A DNA stretch of 40,863 nucleotides, from positions 1 through 40,863 of the forward strand of contig CAIQDA010000040.1 in the NCBI GenBank assembly GCA_903870415.1. Direction: 5' to 3'. The DNA is from an uncultured delta proteobacterium. GTDB lineage: Bacteria > Myxococcota_A > Polyangia > Polyangiales > Polyangiaceae. The position numbers were made by a program, and so were the translations under genes. The notes beneath the pieces are model-generated. The model did no database searches. It worked only from the letters and a program-made list of their open reading frames with translations, and was not told the DNA's origin. Within the stretch, counting starts at the first letter, position 1; every line of letters starts with the position of its first letter. Positions 16,669 to 24,349 of this stretch are shown in pieces.

Positions 16669-18122
16669 GCGAAGGCCGGCGGAGCACCCACGTGAAGCGC
16701 GTCGTGGCGCTCGCATGCGGCCGCCACCGCGAAGGCGCGGGCCTCTTGCAGGTGCGGGGTGATGATCTGCATACCGACGGGCAATCCGTTGGCGGTCAAC
16801 CCGATGGGGATGCTCATCGCGGGCACGCCAGCGAGAGAGGCAGGAAGCGTGTCGATGTCGCTCATGTACATCGCGAGAGGGTCGCTCGTTTTTTCGCCGA
16901 GGCGGAAGGCGGTCGTCGGCGCGGTGGGGGCGCAGAGCACGTCGACCTCGTTGAACGCCGCGTCGAAGTCGCGCGTGATGAGCGTGCGGACCTTCTGCGC
17001 TTTAAGGTAATACGCGTCATAGAAACCGGAAGACAGCACGAAGGTTCCGAGCAAAATGCGGCGTTTGACCTCGGGTCCGAAGCCCGCATCTCGGGTCGCC
17101 CCGTACATCGCGCGCAAGTCAGGGCCGGGCTCTTTGCGCATGCCGTAGCGAACGCCGTCGAAGCGCGCGAGGTTGCTCGAGGCCTCGGCGGTGGCGAGCA
17201 CGTAGTACGTCGCGACGGCGTATTTCGTGTGCGGCAGGCTGACCGGCTTCACGATGCACCCGAACTGCTCGAGGCAGCTCACCGCGCGCCGAACGGCGAT
17301 GTTCACTTCCGGGTCGATTCCCTCGCCGAAGTACTCGCGCGGGATGCCGACGCGAAGGCCCTTCACGGGCAGGTCGCATGCGGCCTCGTAGTCGTCGACA
17401 GGGGCGTCGAGGGTCGTCGCGTCGTGAGCGTCTCGGCCCGCGAGGACACGGAGCATGCGGGCGGCACCGCGAACGTCGGTTGCGAAAGGGCCGACTTGAT
17501 CGAGCGACGAAGCAAACGCGATGAGGCCGTAGCGCGACACGCGTCCGTAGGTCGGCTTCACGCCAACGATGCCGCAGAAGCTCGCAGGCTGCCGGATGGA
17601 CCCGCCCGTGTCGCTGCCGAGGGAGCCGAGGCACATGCGCGAAGCGACGGCCGCCGCAGAACCGCCGGATGACCCGCCCGGCGCGCGGTCAAGGTCCCAG
17701 GGGTTATGAACCTTCGCATACGCGCTGTTCTCGTTCGAAGAGCCCATCGCGAACTCGTCGAGGTTCGTCTTTCCGACCAACGTGGCGTCGGCGGCGCGAA
17801 GCTTGGCGACGACGGTTGCATCATACACGGGCTTGTAGCCCTCAAGAATGCGCGAGCCCGCGGTTGTCGGGACCCCATTCATGCAGAGTGCATCTTTGAT
17901 GGCGATGGGAACTCCGGCGAGAAGTCCCAGTTGTTCGCCGCGGGCGCGCTTTGCATCGACCTCACGCGCCGCTGCAACGAAGCCGTCGCGGTCTACGTGG
18001 AGGAACGCACGAACGCTCGGCTCGCGGGCGTCGACACGCTGAAGGGTTTCCGTGGCGATGGACTCGGCGGAGCGCTCGCCGGAACGGACGCTCTCGGCGA
18101 GTTGGACAATCGAATCGACCAT
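16665..18122 (-). CDS. gatA: Asp/Glu-tRNA amidotransferase subunit A
   Basis: GatA hydrolyses glutamine to supply ammonia for converting Glu-tRNA(Gln) (or Asp-tRNA(Asn)) to the amidated form, in the GatCAB complex. The 485 residues show the amidase signature and the Ser-cisSer-Lys triad at family positions: Lys76 in AIKDALC, Ser151 in GGSSGGSAA and the nucleophile Ser175 in SDTGGSIRQPA. gatC lies directly upstream with two bases between. gatB is not in the window, so the complex must be completed from elsewhere. The presence of GatCAB suggests that one or both of GlnRS and AsnRS is missing or not used. Confidence 0.96.
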   Translation of the reverse strand: MVDSIVQLAESVRSGERSAESIATETLQRVDAREPSVRAFLHVDRDGFVAAAREVDAKRARGEQLGLLAGVPIAIKDALCMNGVPTTAGSRILEGYKPVYDATVVAKLRAADATLVGKTNLDEFAMGSSNENSAYAKVHNPWDLDRAPGGSSGGSAAAVASRMCLGSLGSDTGGSIRQPASFCGIVGVKPTYGRVSRYGLIAFASSLDQVGPFATDVRGAARMLRVLAGRDAHDATTLDAPVDDYEAACDLPVKGLRVGIPREYFGEGIDPEVNIAVRRAVSCLEQFGCIVKPVSLPHTKYAVATYYVLATAEASSNLARFDGVRYGMRKEPGPDLRAMYGATRDAGFGPEVKRRILLGTFVLSSGFYDAYYLKAQKVRTLITRDFDAAFNEVDVLCAPTAPTTAFRLGEKTSDPLAMYMSDIDTLPASLAGVPAMSIPIGLTANGLPVGMQIITPHLQEARAFAVAAACERHDALHVGAPPAFA

Positions 18123-18124
18123 GC

Positions 18125-18427
18125 TCAGCCCTCCACGAAAACGGGAACCGCGAAACCGCCGTGCGCGTGGCGCGGGGCCTGGGAAAGAGCCTCTGCGTTC
18201 GAGAGGCTCGGCACGACGACGTCATCACGGAGACTGTCAGCCGGAATGCATACTTGGTATGTGGGTGGTACGTCCGACGTATCGAGCGCGGCTAGCTCGT
18301 CGACATGGGCGACGATGGCAGCGAGTTCCGTGGTGAAGCGTTCGGCCTCTTCGCTTGAGAGCGAAAGGGCGGCCAGCTTCGCGACGTGCTCGACGGTGCC
18401 GCGATCGAAGGTGCGTGCGTTCGACAT
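18125..18427 (-). CDS. gatC: Asp/Glu-tRNA amidotransferase subunit C
   Basis: The 100-residue protein is the small belt-like subunit that wraps GatA and GatB. It starts with the typical helical region DRGTVEHVAKLAALSLSSEEAERF, then ELAAIVAHVDELAALDTSDVPPT, and ends with the extended LRDDVVVPSLSNAEALSQAP and a short tail, as is usual. First gene of a gatC-gatA-GNAT operon. Confidence 0.94.
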   Translation of the reverse strand: MSNARTFDRGTVEHVAKLAALSLSSEEAERFTTELAAIVAHVDELAALDTSDVPPTYQVCIPADSLRDDVVVPSLSNAEALSQAPRHAHGGFAVPVFVEG

Positions 18428-18476
18428 GGCTCGTGCCTAGCGCGCCTTCGAAACGGATTGAAGCCGGAGCAGCGCC

Positions 18477-18695
18477 TCAGCGCTTTGGATCGGATGGTCC
18501 AGCGTCCACACCAGCGTCCACAAGGGCGTCCACAAGGGCGTCCACAAGGGTGTCGCGCGGGTCTGGTGGCGGGAACGGCTCGGCCTCGTAGCGAACGACG
18601 GGATACGCCGCAGGCGCGCGGTCCGGGCATCCCGCAAGCGCGAACGATGCAGCAAAAGCCGCGAAACAAAGGACGAGAGCGCGTCGCAGGTGCAC
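18477..18695 (-). CDS. Tiny lipoprotein with a four-unit C-terminal repeat
   Basis: 72 residues. The N-terminus MHLRRALVLCFAAFAASF leads to lipobox ALAGC (Cys23). The mature part is only 50 residues: a Pro/Tyr/Arg stretch, then LVDALVDALVDAGVDAG. The start is GTG without an evident ribosome binding site, which is the weak point of the call. No function can be given. It ends 49 bp upstream of gatC on the same strand. Confidence 0.55.
   Translation of the reverse strand: MHLRRALVLCFAAFAASFALAGCPDRAPAAYPVVRYEAEPFPPPDPRDTLVDALVDALVDAGVDAGPSDPKR
18501..18548 (-). repeat. Tandem 12-bp repeat, four units, in the tiny lipoprotein gene
   Basis: Read on the minus strand the units are CTTGTGGACGCC twice, CTTGTGGACGCT, then GGTGTGGACGCT. 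The unit is four codons, so changes in copy number keep the frame and lengthen or shorten the LVDA tail. Confidence 0.85.
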
Positions 18696-18741
18696 GCGCG
18701 GAGGCTAGCGTATGCGGCCCGAGTGCCTACTCGGATTCGCT

Positions 18742-18779
18742 CGATGCACCGATCGTCGCGAGGGATTCGCCGTGCATCG
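18742..18779. repeat. Inverted repeat between divergent genes
   Basis: CGATGCAC (18742-18749) and GTGCATCG (18772-18779) form a perfect 8-bp inverted repeat with a 22-nt spacer, upstream of the gene at 18805. A small perfect hairpin CCGAGT-GCCT-ACTCGG lies at 18719-18734. An imperfect direct repeat GAGGCTA...TGCGGCC occurs at 18701-18719 and 18786-18802. Together these could form a control region; none matches a site I know. Confidence 0.4.
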
Positions 18780-18804
18780 CGTGTCGAGGCTACGCTGCGG
18801 CCAC

Positions 18805-19539
18805 ATGAAGCTTTGGCGCTCTCGACGCTCGACAATCCTCGCGATGGTGTCGGTTGCGTTCATTGCGGCAACTCCTGCAATCGCGGACGAACTGCCGATC
18901 GAGTCGGGGCCAACGCTTTTTCGATTCCACGCGCCGGTCGGTTTCGTCGACGCGCAGTCACGCCACGGGCAGGAGCTCGAACCACGTTGGCGCCTCTTCT
19001 GCGGGGACGAGGGGATCGCCGCGTGCGCGTTTTCAGGGGAATACGAGGACGATGGTTCGCGGGCGTTTGCCTACGCGAAGCTCGTTCCCGGCGCGCAGCC
19101 GATCGGTGAGGCCCTTCTCGCCAAGCTTCAACGCTCGCTCGAAACAGGGTTCGACGCGCGCGATGCGACCGTGCACGTGGAAGAGCGTTCCCTCGACAAA
19201 GTCGATGGGCATACCGCGGGACGATTGCTCGCGACGGTGACCGCGAGTGGACGCACGACGAAGCGTTGGGTCTGGGTCGTGTCGACGCGCGAAGCGATGG
19301 CGATGCTCACGTTCGTGGCGCCCGCAGAGAGCTTCGAGCACTGGCGGAGTGCGTTCGAGGCGAGCGCACGGAGTACGGAAGGCACCATTGAGGCGCCGCC
19401 GCTCTTGCTCCAGCTCCTCGGACGAGGAAAGCGCACGAAGGCGCTTCAGGCAGGGTTGTGGATTCTCCTGCTTATCCTGGTCGTTAAAGTCGTCGCGCAG
19501 GCGTCGACGCGACGCAGGCAGATGCCGCCGCGAAGCTGA
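18805..19539 (+). CDS. Exported protein with C-terminal membrane helix, unknown function
   Basis: 244 residues. A Sec signal peptide (MKLWRSRRSTILAMVSVAFIAA to TPAIA) is followed by a soluble domain of about 170 residues opening SGPTLFRFHAPVGFVDA, with two close cysteines (LFCGDEGIAACAF) likely paired in the periplasm. One hydrophobic helix near the end (LWILLLILVVKVVAQ) precedes a basic tail STRRRQMPPRS, so the protein is anchored in the inner membrane with its domain outside. ATG 18805 was chosen because the signal peptide begins there; the longer frame to 18712 crosses the repeat-rich gap. No family was recognised. Confidence 0.75.
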   Translation: MKLWRSRRSTILAMVSVAFIAATPAIADELPIESGPTLFRFHAPVGFVDAQSRHGQELEPRWRLFCGDEGIAACAFSGEYEDDGSRAFAYAKLVPGAQPIGEALLAKLQRSLETGFDARDATVHVEERSLDKVDGHTAGRLLATVTASGRTTKRWVWVVSTREAMAMLTFVAPAESFEHWRSAFEASARSTEGTIEAPPLLLQLLGRGKRTKALQAGLWILLLILVVKVVAQASTRRRQMPPRS

Positions 19540-19649
19540 GGACGTGACGGCGCACGCGACCGGGAGCGAATCGCCTGAACGATTCCATTGCATGCATTCT
19601 GCACCAAGGGATTTCGTCGACGGCTAGGCCTCGCGAACGAACGCGCCCG

Positions 19650-20843
19650 TCAGGAGAATACGGCGGGCGGAAACGCGGGGCCGGGTCGGGCGAAGTAGAA
19701 GCCCTGGAGCAAATCGCAGCCCTGATCGATGAGCACGTCACGCTCTTCTGGAGTCTCGACGCCCTCGGCCACGACGGCCATGCCGAGGTCGGCGGAGAGG
19801 GAGACGATGGCGCGCACGAGCTTTCGCTTGGCGGGCTCAAGATGCACGTTTCGCACGAGGGACATGTCGATTTTGACGAGGTCGGGTTCAAGCACCGCGA
19901 AGCTCGCGAGGCCTGCGTAGCCGGCGCCGAGGTCGTCGATGGCGATGCGAAAGCCACGGTCTTTGAGGCGCTGAACGCGACCGCGCGCGTCTTTGACGCC
20001 GTCGAGGGCATCGCGTTCGGTGATCTCGATGACCACCCGGCTCGCGTGACGGGCGAGGGGGCTCGTCTCATCGAAAAGCGAGTCGTCGAGCAGCTCGTTC
20101 GCGTGAATGTTCACGAACAGCGCTTGACCGAGGTCGAGGTCGTCGATGGGTTCGATGACGCGCGTCCGAATGGCACGGCCAAGGGCCTGGTGCGCGTTGA
20201 GGCGATCGGCCGCATCAAAAAGTGAGTACGGGTCCGGCAGTGAGGCTTCGCGCGAGCGAACGAGGGCCTCGAAGCCATAAACGCCTCGCGTCGACCACCG
20301 CACGATGGGCTGATAGACGATGTGCAGACCCTGCACGGCCCGGGCGAAGCTTGCCTCGAGGCCCGCGCGGTCGCCGATGAGTTTGCTCGTCTCGCCAAGC
20401 ATTTCGAGGGCTTCGCGCTTGGCCTTCGCGAGGCGTCGAAGGCGCACGGCCTCGTCGACGGCTTCAACGAGGGTCGTCATGTGAAACGGCTTCACGAGGT
20501 ACCGAAGCGCGCCAACCTCCACGGCCTTCACGGCGGTGGCGAGCGCGGGAGCACCGGTCATCAAGATCACGGGTACGTCGAGGTCGTGTTCGCGCGCCTT
20601 GCGAAGGAGCTGAAGACCGTCGAGATCGGGCATCGAAATGTCGCTTACGATCACTTCGAAAGAGCCCGCCACAATGGCGTTCGCGGCTTCGCGCGAGTCG
20701 TTGACAGCGGTTACGTCAAACCCCGCGGCGCCGAGCGCACGCGCGTAGAGTCGCAACACGGCGTCTTCGTCGTCGACCACGAGCACGACACCTCGCGTGC
20801 CCGTCGTTTTCGCTTCGTCTGGTGGTTGGTTTGCCATCGTCAT
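19650..20843 (-). CDS. Receiver-EAL response regulator (c-di-GMP phosphodiesterase)
   Basis: 397 residues. The receiver domain (about 18-140) has VDDED at 23-27, phospho-acceptor Asp68 in VSDISMPDLDG, Thr96 in LMTG and Lys118 in VKPF. The EAL domain (about 165-392) keeps the catalytic set: FEALVRS at 191-197, NIHANEL, VVIEITERD, AIDDLGAGYAGL, LVKIDMS, VVAEGVET and QGFYFARP. It should therefore cleave c-di-GMP to pGpG, controlled by phosphorylation of the receiver. No GGDEF domain is present. No histidine kinase gene adjoins it. ATG 20837 is an alternative start. Output is likely motility, adhesion or development, by family habit only. Confidence 0.93.
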   Translation of the reverse strand: MTMANQPPDEAKTTGTRGVVLVVDDEDAVLRLYARALGAAGFDVTAVNDSREAANAIVAGSFEVIVSDISMPDLDGLQLLRKAREHDLDVPVILMTGAPALATAVKAVEVGALRYLVKPFHMTTLVEAVDEAVRLRRLAKAKREALEMLGETSKLIGDRAGLEASFARAVQGLHIVYQPIVRWSTRGVYGFEALVRSREASLPDPYSLFDAADRLNAHQALGRAIRTRVIEPIDDLDLGQALFVNIHANELLDDSLFDETSPLARHASRVVIEITERDALDGVKDARGRVQRLKDRGFRIAIDDLGAGYAGLASFAVLEPDLVKIDMSLVRNVHLEPAKRKLVRAIVSLSADLGMAVVAEGVETPEERDVLIDQGCDLLQGFYFARPGPAFPPAVFS

Positions 20844-20909
20844 GCGGTGCGTGACCTGCTCCGTGTGGGGATCCTACATGCATGTTGCGGCGGTGACGAA
20901 GACGAATCG

Positions 20910-21008
20910 CCGTTCTTTAACGGTATCGTTCCATCGCGAGTAAATTCGCAGCGAATAACTCGCTGGCGCGCGCGGCGCTGAGGCGCGGCGTCACGTCGAC
21001 GCGGCGCC
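20910..21008 (-). repeat. Cluster of three hairpins downstream of the unknown gene at 21021
   Basis: Three stems lie in a row in the 177-bp gap. The first (20982-21008) has 11-bp arms with one mismatch and loop ACGTC on the plus strand. The second (20936-20963) is a nested palindrome GCGAGT-aaa-TTCGC-a-GCGAA-ta-ACTCGC. The third (20910-20923) is CCGTT-CTTT-AACGG, overlapping another dyad AACGGTATCGTT at 20919-20930. The first may end transcription of the upstream gene; it lacks a T-run. The others lie in the likely promoter region of the EAL regulator. Confidence 0.5.
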
Positions 21009-21020
21009 GTTAAGGGCGTT

Positions 21021-21470
21021 TCACACCCGGATGTCGAGCATCGTTGCGACGGTCGCGGTGACGGCGACCGAGGTCGTGCCGACCTTGACGGAAGCTTGCT
21101 TCGCGTCGGTGGTGGTTCGCGAACTTTCGTCGGCGCTCTTGCGTCGCGCGGCGGTGCTGAGCTCCAAACGGTCGCGCGAGTTTGCGGGCTTCGAGCCTTC
21201 GACGTCGGCCGTAAAGCCACCGAGCGCGGCTTGCTCGGTCTTGATGACCTGCGCGGACCTTGCGGGAGCGCCCCCGGCGGACTGCGGGGTCCTCGTGGAA
21301 AACTTCGCGCTCGTGCTTGCGGTCACTGGCGCCGCGCTCGGGGCCTCACGATCGGTCGTGATCGGTGTTGTGGTCACCGGGGCGGCCATGAAGTCCGCAG
21401 CCTTGACGTTGCGACCGTCCGTAAAGGACGACTGACGTAAGCTCGACTCGACGTTGGAACGGACACGCAT
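21021..21470 (-). CDS. Unknown Ser/Thr/Ala-rich protein
   Basis: 149 residues from ATG 21470, which has GAGGTG nine bases upstream; this good ribosome binding site is the main reason to favour the minus strand over a 134-codon plus-strand frame in the same place. There is no signal peptide or membrane helix. Most of the protein looks unstructured and rich in Ala, Ser and Thr. The piece SRDRLELSTAARRKSADESS faintly recalls the C-terminal motif of FlgM-type anti-sigma factors, but the rest does not. It is downstream of the Fur gene on the same strand, separated by an AT-rich dyad. No function is assigned. Confidence 0.55.
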   Translation of the reverse strand: MRVRSNVESSLRQSSFTDGRNVKAADFMAAPVTTTPITTDREAPSAAPVTASTSAKFSTRTPQSAGGAPARSAQVIKTEQAALGGFTADVEGSKPANSRDRLELSTAARRKSADESSRTTTDAKQASVKVGTTSVAVTATVATMLDIRV

Positions 21471-21516
21471 GGCGTAATTCACCTCAACCTATCGGAACGG
21501 GTGCTCCCGCAGAAAC

Positions 21517-21533
21517 TTGAAAACTTTTTTCAA
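21517..21533. promoter_or_regulatory. AT-rich 17-bp perfect dyad overlapping the Fur-family stop codon
   Basis: TTGAAAA-ctt-TTTTCAA is a perfect 7-3-7 palindrome and stands out in GC-rich surroundings. Its right arm includes the stop of the Fur-family gene (21530-21532). It could be a weak terminator, or an operator or promoter element for the gene starting at 21470, whose ATG is about 55 bp away. Confidence 0.45.
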
Positions 21534-22015
21534 AGTGGGCGTTCGCTCCGGTGCGTGTGCCCATGGGGGGCCGCCGCTTGTCCTGGAATCGCGCTCGCGC
21601 AACCGTCGCAACGGCCACTCAATCGAATGTCGACGCGAGCTTCGCGCACGGCCTTAGGGGCCGAGTCGAGCGATCGCACCACGACCTCGACGTCGGGCAA
21701 GCAACGCAACGTGCCGCAGTCGTCGCAGAGAAAATGCGGGTGAGCCCGGTGTTCCGCCGCCTCTTCGGTCGAGCGAAAACGCCAGATGCGATCGCCCGCG
21801 TCGTGACGTGCCAGGAGCCCGACGCGGACGAGGTCGTTGAGGTTTCGAAACACGCTTGCGCGGTCGGCGAGGCCACCAAGAGCCTCAACCACCTCCGCGT
21901 GGCTTAGCGCGGCCGCGGTTCCGCCAAGGAGCTTCATGACCGCAACGCGCCCCGGCGTGACCTTCAACCCGGTCGCCCGGAGTCGCTCGCTGAGGGCGTG
22001 TTCGTTCGAGAGCAT
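21530..22015 (-). CDS. Fur-family metalloregulator (Zur-like candidate)
   Basis: 161 residues. The winged-helix domain (1-80) has LRATGLKVTPGRVAVMKLL, HAEVVEAL and the recognition region DRASVFRNLNDLVRVGLL. The dimer domain contains the hinge HRAHPHFLCDDCG with His89, His92, His94 and Cys97/Cys100, and a second CxxC at 136-139 (GRCDGCA), the structural zinc site of many Fur-family proteins. A short His-containing tail (HGHTHRS) is unusual. The protein should bind DNA when loaded with its metal. The neighbours (TonB receptor, COG0523 GTPase, importer, CDF exporter) favour zinc sensing, with nickel or cobalt possible. It diverges from the receptor gene with a dyad-bearing gap of 90 bp. Confidence 0.88.
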   Translation of the reverse strand: MLSNEHALSERLRATGLKVTPGRVAVMKLLGGTAAALSHAEVVEALGGLADRASVFRNLNDLVRVGLLARHDAGDRIWRFRSTEEAAEHRAHPHFLCDDCGTLRCLPDVEVVVRSLDSAPKAVREARVDIRLSGRCDGCASAIPGQAAAPHGHTHRSERPL

Positions 22016-22036
22016 CGCGACGGACCATGGTCGAAA

Positions 22037-22089
22037 TGCAATCGAATGGCAACCGCGACAAAGAGTCACTTGCAACAGTGATGCGATTG
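22037..22089. promoter_or_regulatory. Candidate Fur-family operator pair between the regulator and TonB receptor genes
   Basis: TGCAATCGAATGGCA (22037-22051) is an imperfect 15-bp dyad TGCnATnnnATnGCA, the size usual for Fur-family sites. Its core CAATCGAAT recurs inverted as ATGCGATTG at 22081-22089. One copy lies 22-36 bases upstream of the regulator's start and the other 17 bases upstream of the receptor's GTG. The role is inferred from position and shape. Confidence 0.4.
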
Positions 22090-22105
22090 TGGTTTCGGTG
22101 GCGGC

Positions 22106-24349
22106 GTGCGATGTGCGTTTCTCCTTCCGCTCCTGATGCTTCGCTCGGCGTTTGCGGCGGACCCTTCGCCCGAGGGCGCGTTGCCGGCGGGCGCTCATGC
22201 CGTGGCGGACGACGACTCCGACCCGCATGACGAGCACCAAAATCCCTCCGCGGAGGTGCCGAAGAAGGCCGACGACGTGGTGGTTCGTGGGCGAACGGCG
22301 CCGCCGAGTCGAGGCGCGTCGGACTTTCAATTGAAGGTTGGCGAACTCGCGAAGGTTCCTCGGGCGAACGCCGCTCACTTGCTCGAACTAGCCCCCGGGC
22401 TCTTCCTCACGAACGAGGGAGGCGAGGGGCACCCGGAGCAGATTTACCTTCGTGGCTTCGACGCGCGGCTCGGGCAAGAGCTCGAACTCACCGCCGGCGG
22501 CGTGCCCGTCAATCAAGCAGGGAATCTACACGGAAACGGTTACGCCGACCTTCACTTCATCGTACCGGAACTCGTCGAAGCGCTGCGCGTGGTCGAAGGT
22601 CCCTACGATCCGCGCCAAGGCAATTTCGCAGTCGCGGGCAGTGCGAACTACGAGCTCGGCCTTGAGCGCCGCGGCCTCACCGCCAAGGTGACGAAGGGCA
22701 GCTTTGGCACCGAGCGTCTCATGCTCTCGTGGGGGCCCGAAGGCTATGGTCGGCACACGTTTGCGGGGGGCGAGCTCGTGCGCAGCGACGGCTTCGGGTC
22801 GAACCGCGCATCGCAGCGTGGCGCCATCAACGCGCAGGTCGAAGGCGTCCTCCCCGGCACCGGCACATGGCGTCTTCTTGGAACGTCTTACGCAACGCAT
22901 TTCTCGTCTGCGGGCCTTCTGCGCGCGGACGACGTCGCCGCAGGACGAGTTGATTTTTTCGGCACTTACGACCCGCGCCAGGGGGGCGATGCGTCGCGCC
23001 ATTCGGTGTCCTTCGACGTGGAGGAGCGCGTCGCCGACACGACGTACCGCCTGCAGCTTTTCGGCGTGGCAAACACGTTGCGGCTCCTCGAAAACTTCAC
23101 GGGCTTTCTTCACGACCCGCAGGAGGCCGCGCAATCGCTCCACGGCGAGCGGGGAGACCTCATCGACTTGTCGGTGCAAAGCCGAACCGTGGGCCTTCGC
23201 GCGTCGAGCCGCTTGCGCTTCAAGTTCTTTGATTTGCCCCAGGAAATCGAACTCGGCGCCTACGCACGCGGCGACAACACGGACGGCCAGCAAGTGCGCC
23301 GCGAAGCGCGAACGAACGCGCCGTACCGCATCGACACCGACCTCAATGCCGCCCTGTCGAACATTGCACTCTACATCGACTCGTCCCTCAAAGCGGAACG
23401 CTGGTTTACGGTCCGCGGCGGCGTACGTGCCGAGTATTACGGTTACGACATCCTCGATCGATGCGCCGTTCAGAGCGTGAGGCAGCCTTCCCGCACGAAT
23501 CCCCCGGGCGATTCGAACTGCCTTACGCAGCAAGACCAAGGTCGATGGCGAGAGAATTTTCAGCGTTCCTCCACCGCAGCGAGCGTCGTCCTTCCGAGGG
23601 CGTCGCTGCTCCTAGGCCCCTTTGACGACTTCACGTTTTCCGCGAGCTGGGGTCGTGGCGCGCGATCGATCGACCCCGTGTACGTGAACGACGGCCTCGC
23701 CACGCCCTTCGCAGAGCTCGTCAGCTCCGAAATCGGCGCGAGCTGGCAGGTTGCCACGGAGGCGCACGCCATCGCGCTCCGAATGATTGCATTCCGCACG
23801 CATATCGATCACGACTTGCTGTTTGACGAAGTGGCTGGCCGCAACACGCTGTCGCAAGGAACGACGCGCATGGGGTGGGTCGGCTCGGCCCGCTACACGA
23901 CGGACGAGCTGGATTTATCCACGAGCGCAACGCTTGTGCGTGCAACGTTCGACGACACCGATCTCCTCGTACCCTACGCGCCGGACGCGGTCGTGCGCTT
24001 CGACGGAACTTACCACCGCGATCTGCTCGACGATTTTCATGGGTCCGCGTTGCACGGAAATCTCGCAATGGGGTCGGGCTACGTGGGGCGCAGGGCGCTT
24101 CCTTACGGCCAGCGCTCGGATGTGATCTTCACGGTGGACGGTTCCGCCGCTCTCGGGTGGCAGGGGCTTGACCTGACGCTGTCGGTGCAGAACCTCTTCG
24201 ACGCGCGCTACCGCCAGAGCGAGTACGTCTTTCCATCAAGCTTTTTTCCAAGCGAAGGAACGACGCTCGTGCCCGCCCGGCACTTTGCTGCGGGGGCCCC
24301 ACGCACGGTTCTTCTCAGCATCGGCATGACCGTGGGAGGTGCCTCGTGA
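22106..24349 (+). CDS. TonB-dependent outer-membrane receptor
   Basis: 747 residues. A short signal peptide (MRCAFLLPLLMLRSAFA) is followed by an acidic, His-containing segment (DDDSDPHDEHQNP) and a TonB-box-like DDVVVRG (about 56). The plug domain (about 70-165) includes HLLELAPGLFLTNEGGEG, IYLRGFDARLG, LELTAGGVPVNQ and ALRVVEGPYDPRQGNFA. A 22-strand barrel is expected from about 180; the last strand is RTVLLSIGMTV, and the protein ends GGAS, not in an aromatic residue. The GTG start is the only good one, since the frame is closed by a stop at 22079. It overlaps the next gene by GTGA. It should import a metal, metal chelate or similar ligand with energy from TonB-ExbBD encoded elsewhere. Confidence 0.92.
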   Translation: MRCAFLLPLLMLRSAFAADPSPEGALPAGAHAVADDDSDPHDEHQNPSAEVPKKADDVVVRGRTAPPSRGASDFQLKVGELAKVPRANAAHLLELAPGLFLTNEGGEGHPEQIYLRGFDARLGQELELTAGGVPVNQAGNLHGNGYADLHFIVPELVEALRVVEGPYDPRQGNFAVAGSANYELGLERRGLTAKVTKGSFGTERLMLSWGPEGYGRHTFAGGELVRSDGFGSNRASQRGAINAQVEGVLPGTGTWRLLGTSYATHFSSAGLLRADDVAAGRVDFFGTYDPRQGGDASRHSVSFDVEERVADTTYRLQLFGVANTLRLLENFTGFLHDPQEAAQSLHGERGDLIDLSVQSRTVGLRASSRLRFKFFDLPQEIELGAYARGDNTDGQQVRREARTNAPYRIDTDLNAALSNIALYIDSSLKAERWFTVRGGVRAEYYGYDILDRCAVQSVRQPSRTNPPGDSNCLTQQDQGRWRENFQRSSTAASVVLPRASLLLGPFDDFTFSASWGRGARSIDPVYVNDGLATPFAELVSSEIGASWQVATEAHAIALRMIAFRTHIDHDLLFDEVAGRNTLSQGTTRMGWVGSARYTTDELDLSTSATLVRATFDDTDLLVPYAPDAVVRFDGTYHRDLLDDFHGSALHGNLAMGSGYVGRRALPYGQRSDVIFTVDGSAALGWQGLDLTLSVQNLFDARYRQSEYVFPSSFFPSEGTTLVPARHFAAGAPRTVLLSIGMTVGGAS

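Noticed and set aside
16665-18427. Expected gatB next to gatC-gatA
   Set aside because: No frame with GatB motifs is present in the window; the operon holds gatC, gatA and a GNAT gene only.
18501-18548. Possible CRISPR-like repeat
   Set aside because: Units are 12 bp, contiguous with no spacers, and lie in a reading frame.
21031-21435. 134-codon plus-strand frame opposite the unknown gene at 21021
   Set aside because: It lacks a ribosome binding site, while the minus-strand gene has a good GAGGTG at the right distance.
22526-23539. 337-codon antisense open frame inside the TonB receptor gene
   Set aside because: No recognisable domain, and the receptor frame is continuous and well conserved in motif order.
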